Of a DNA stretch of 6,469 nt, positions 5,143-6,469 are shown piece by piece. This stretch comes from Nitrospirota bacterium (GTDB lineage Bacteria > Nitrospirota > Nitrospiria > Nitrospirales > Nitrospiraceae). Positions within the stretch are counted from its first letter, which is position 1. Each line of letters opens with the position of its first letter. The DNA is taken from contig JACRLS010000296.1 in assembly GCA_016235225.1 (NCBI GenBank), positions 1 to 6,469 on the forward strand. The letters are read 5' to 3'. The translations under genes were made by a program, and so were the position numbers. The notes beneath the pieces are model-generated. The model was not told the origin of the DNA. It made no database searches and saw only the letters and a list, made by a program, of their open reading frames with translations.

Positions 5143-6414
5143 GTGACTTCTACGGTAGGACATCCGGAGCTCGTGAAGGCGATCGCCGCGGAGATCATGG
5201 CCGGCGGTCCCATCCCCTTTGCCCGATTCATGGAGCTGGCCCTCTATCACCCGATCCACGGCTACTACATGCGCATGGGGAGCGATGACGGCGCGCGACA
5301 TCTCGGCGGGGACGGCGATTTCTACACCAGTTCGGACGTCCATGCGGTGTTCGGTCGCCTGGTGGTGCGACAACTGCGTCAGATCGATGAGCTCCTCGGT
5401 CATCCTACCCCGCTGACACTGATCGAAATGGGCCCGGGGAAGGGCGCCCTGGCCCGTGACATGCTGCAGTGCTGTGAAACCGATCCCGAACTGATCTCCC
5501 GACTCCGTTATCTCCTCATTGAGCGCAGCCCGGCCATGCGCGCAGCCCAGCAGCGAACCCTTGACCGCTGGGCACCCATCCCCGGATTGGTGTCTTGGGC
5601 GGAGTCGCTCGAATCGTTGCCGTCCGAATCCCTGCGCGGCGTCTTTCTCTCGAACGAACTCCTCGACGCCTTTCCGGTGCACCGGGTCCGCATCGTCGAG
5701 GGCACGGCTCGCGAACTGGCGGTGGACTATCAGGAGGGGCGATTCGTCGAACGGGCGCTTCCCCTGACGAACCAGGCGCTGCGATCCTATCTCGATCGGC
5801 TACGCGACATGGACATCACGCTGGCGGAGGGCCAGACGGCCGACATCAACCTTCTCTCGCTGGCGTGGATGCGCGAGGTGGCCCGTGTGCTCGCGCAGGG
5901 GATCGTCCTGACCATCGATTACGGCCATACCGCGCAGGACCTGTTCGGTCCGGAGCGACGGAACGGCACCCTGTTGGGCTATCGGCAGCAGATGCTCTCG
6001 GAAGACCCCTATCAGGATGTCGGACTGCAAGATTTGACCGCGCATGTGGATTTCACCGCGGTGGCTACGGCGGGCGACGAGGCGGGTCTGGCCGTCACCG
6101 GCTTTACGAACCAGATGAGTTTCCTGATGAGCCTCGGCGTCGAGCAAGAGATGGAAGGCCTGGAGCCCGGCTCGCGCGAGTTTCAATCGATCATTCAACT
6201 CTTGCGACCCGAGGGCATGGGGCGGACGTTTAAGGTCCTGATCCAGCACAAGGGGCTGCCCTGTCCGACCTTGGAGGGACTCCGCTTCAAGCCGTTCTTT
6301 GGCTCCGCGCTCGCGCCGAGCCAGGCCATGGGCAATGGGCGCGAGGCTATAGGAAGAGCCCTGCCCTCTAGCCCATTGCCTATCGCCCATAGCCTATCGC
6401 CTCGCATGTCATGA
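5143..6414 (+). CDS. MidA/NDUFAF7-family SAM-dependent methyltransferase
   Basis: This 423-residue protein matches the MidA family (COG1565, DUF185), whose mitochondrial member NDUFAF7 methylates an arginine of the complex I subunit NDUFS2 (bacterial NuoD) during assembly. Motifs in order are: GPIPFARFMELALYHP (22-37), GDFYTSSDVHAVFG (58-71), SAM-binding motif I EMGPGKGAL (95-103), the strand LLIERSP (124-130), SNELLDAFPVHRV (170-182), LTIDYGHTAQDLF (256-268), GTLLGYRQQ (275-283), DLTAHVDF (297-304) and the family C-terminal signature LRPEGMGRTFKVLIQHKG (354-371). GTG 5143 is chosen because an in-frame stop lies just upstream and because it retains the usual helix before GPIPF. GTG 5173 is possible. 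Residues after about 392 are not family-like: they are encoded by 7-bp repeats and look like a recent tail. The TGA overlaps the nuoA ATG (ATGA), so the two are translationally coupled. This supports a role in complex I biogenesis, but its substrate here is unproven. Confidence 0.93.
   Translation: MTSTVGHPELVKAIAAEIMAGGPIPFARFMELALYHPIHGYYMRMGSDDGARHLGGDGDFYTSSDVHAVFGRLVVRQLRQIDELLGHPTPLTLIEMGPGKGALARDMLQCCETDPELISRLRYLLIERSPAMRAAQQRTLDRWAPIPGLVSWAESLESLPSESLRGVFLSNELLDAFPVHRVRIVEGTARELAVDYQEGRFVERALPLTNQALRSYLDRLRDMDITLAEGQTADINLLSLAWMREVARVLAQGIVLTIDYGHTAQDLFGPERRNGTLLGYRQQMLSEDPYQDVGLQDLTAHVDFTAVATAGDEAGLAVTGFTNQMSFLMSLGVEQEMEGLEPGSREFQSIIQLLRPEGMGRTFKVLIQHKGLPCPTLEGLRFKPFFGSALAPSQAMGNGREAIGRALPSSPLPIAHSLSPRMS
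6326..6405. repeat. 7-bp repeat array in both orientations at the midA 3' end
   Basis: The right block (6372-6405) reads as consecutive heptamers CCCATTG, CCTATCG, CCCATAG, CCTATCG, then CCTCGC. The left block (6327-6353) carries the same words in reverse complement: CATGGG, CAATGGG, CGCGAGG, CTATAGG. GGCAATGGGC (6331-6340) is perfectly complementary to GCCCATTGCC (6371-6380). GCGAGGCTATAGG (6341-6353) matches the complement of 6393-6405 at 12 of 13 positions. These two pairings cross each other, so the RNA can adopt either hairpin. The block is translated as the unusual C-terminal tail of the methyltransferase and ends 5 bp before the nuoA ATG. It resembles the short tandem heptamer repeats known from other bacterial groups. 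Confidence 0.75.
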
Positions 6415-6469
6415 GCACTGAAGCCGTTCCGCTCAATTATCTGCCGATCCTGTTGTTCATTGCGATCGC
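6411..6469 (+). CDS. nuoA: NADH-quinone oxidoreductase subunit A (3' end outside window)
   Basis: Only 19 codons are visible: a short polar N-terminus followed by the start of a first membrane helix, NYLPILLFIAI. The Y-L-P-I-L-x-F pattern is typical of NuoA, a three-helix membrane subunit of complex I near the quinone site that normally opens the nuo operon. Its ATG overlaps the TGA of the preceding methyltransferase in an ATGA junction. No Shine-Dalgarno sequence is visible, as the upstream sequence is the heptamer repeat, so translation probably depends on reinitiation by ribosomes finishing the upstream gene. Identification rests on a short N-terminus plus the complex I-linked neighbour. 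Confidence 0.8.
   Translation, partial: MSTEAVPLNYLPILLFIAI

Noticed and set aside
5098..5682. 194-codon minus-strand open frame opposite midA
   Set aside because: The + strand frame carries all MidA motifs; the minus frame is a by-product of GC-rich codons.
6326..6405. CRISPR array or tandem spacer array
   Set aside because: The units are only 7 bp and contiguous with no spacers; they are simple heptamer repeats.

Overview
The window reads as a GC-rich bacterial chromosome segment, most consistent with Nitrospirota (Nitrospira-like). This rests on the SecA variant, the GC-rich third codon positions of the housekeeping genes, and a MidA-family methyltransferase fused by an ATGA overlap to the start of nuoA. 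The lineage is an inference from remembered family features, not from a search. All credible genes are on the + strand.

Layout: (1) 1-2530 is secA, the Sec translocase motor ATPase. Its 5' end is cut by the window edge, and the ATG at 38 is internal. (2) 2531-2971 is non-coding and repeat-rich. It holds a near-perfect inverted repeat 5 bp after the secA stop, a REP-type inverted doublet built on two GGGGACTGTCCCC palindromes, a plausible sigma-70 promoter and a perfect 12-bp palindrome. (3) 2972-3910 is an unrecognised 312-residue protein with third codon positions much less GC-rich than secA, so it may have been acquired. (4) 3911-4328 is non-coding and contains a nested palindromic element, 4036-4183, whose outer ends reuse the GGGGACTG core. 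(5) 4329-4892 is a small four-helix membrane protein of unknown function. (6) 4893-5142 is non-coding, with a hairpin, a promoter candidate, a repeated TTGCCAAT word and a leader hairpin. (7) 5143-6414 is a MidA/NDUFAF7-family methyltransferase. (8) 6411 to the edge is the start of nuoA.

The clearest functional link is at the right end. NDUFAF7, the mitochondrial relative of the methyltransferase, modifies a complex I subunit during assembly, and here the bacterial relative is translationally coupled to the first gene of a presumed nuo operon. The last ~30 codons of the methyltransferase consist of 7-bp repeats in both orientations, which form alternative hairpins over the nuoA start.

The segment between the two GGGGACTG-cored elements (about 2650-4183) looks like an accessory insertion carrying one orphan gene between housekeeping neighbours. 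I do not see a complete multi-gene defence or mobile system. The noteworthy items are the repeat elements, the orphan gene and the midA-nuoA junction.
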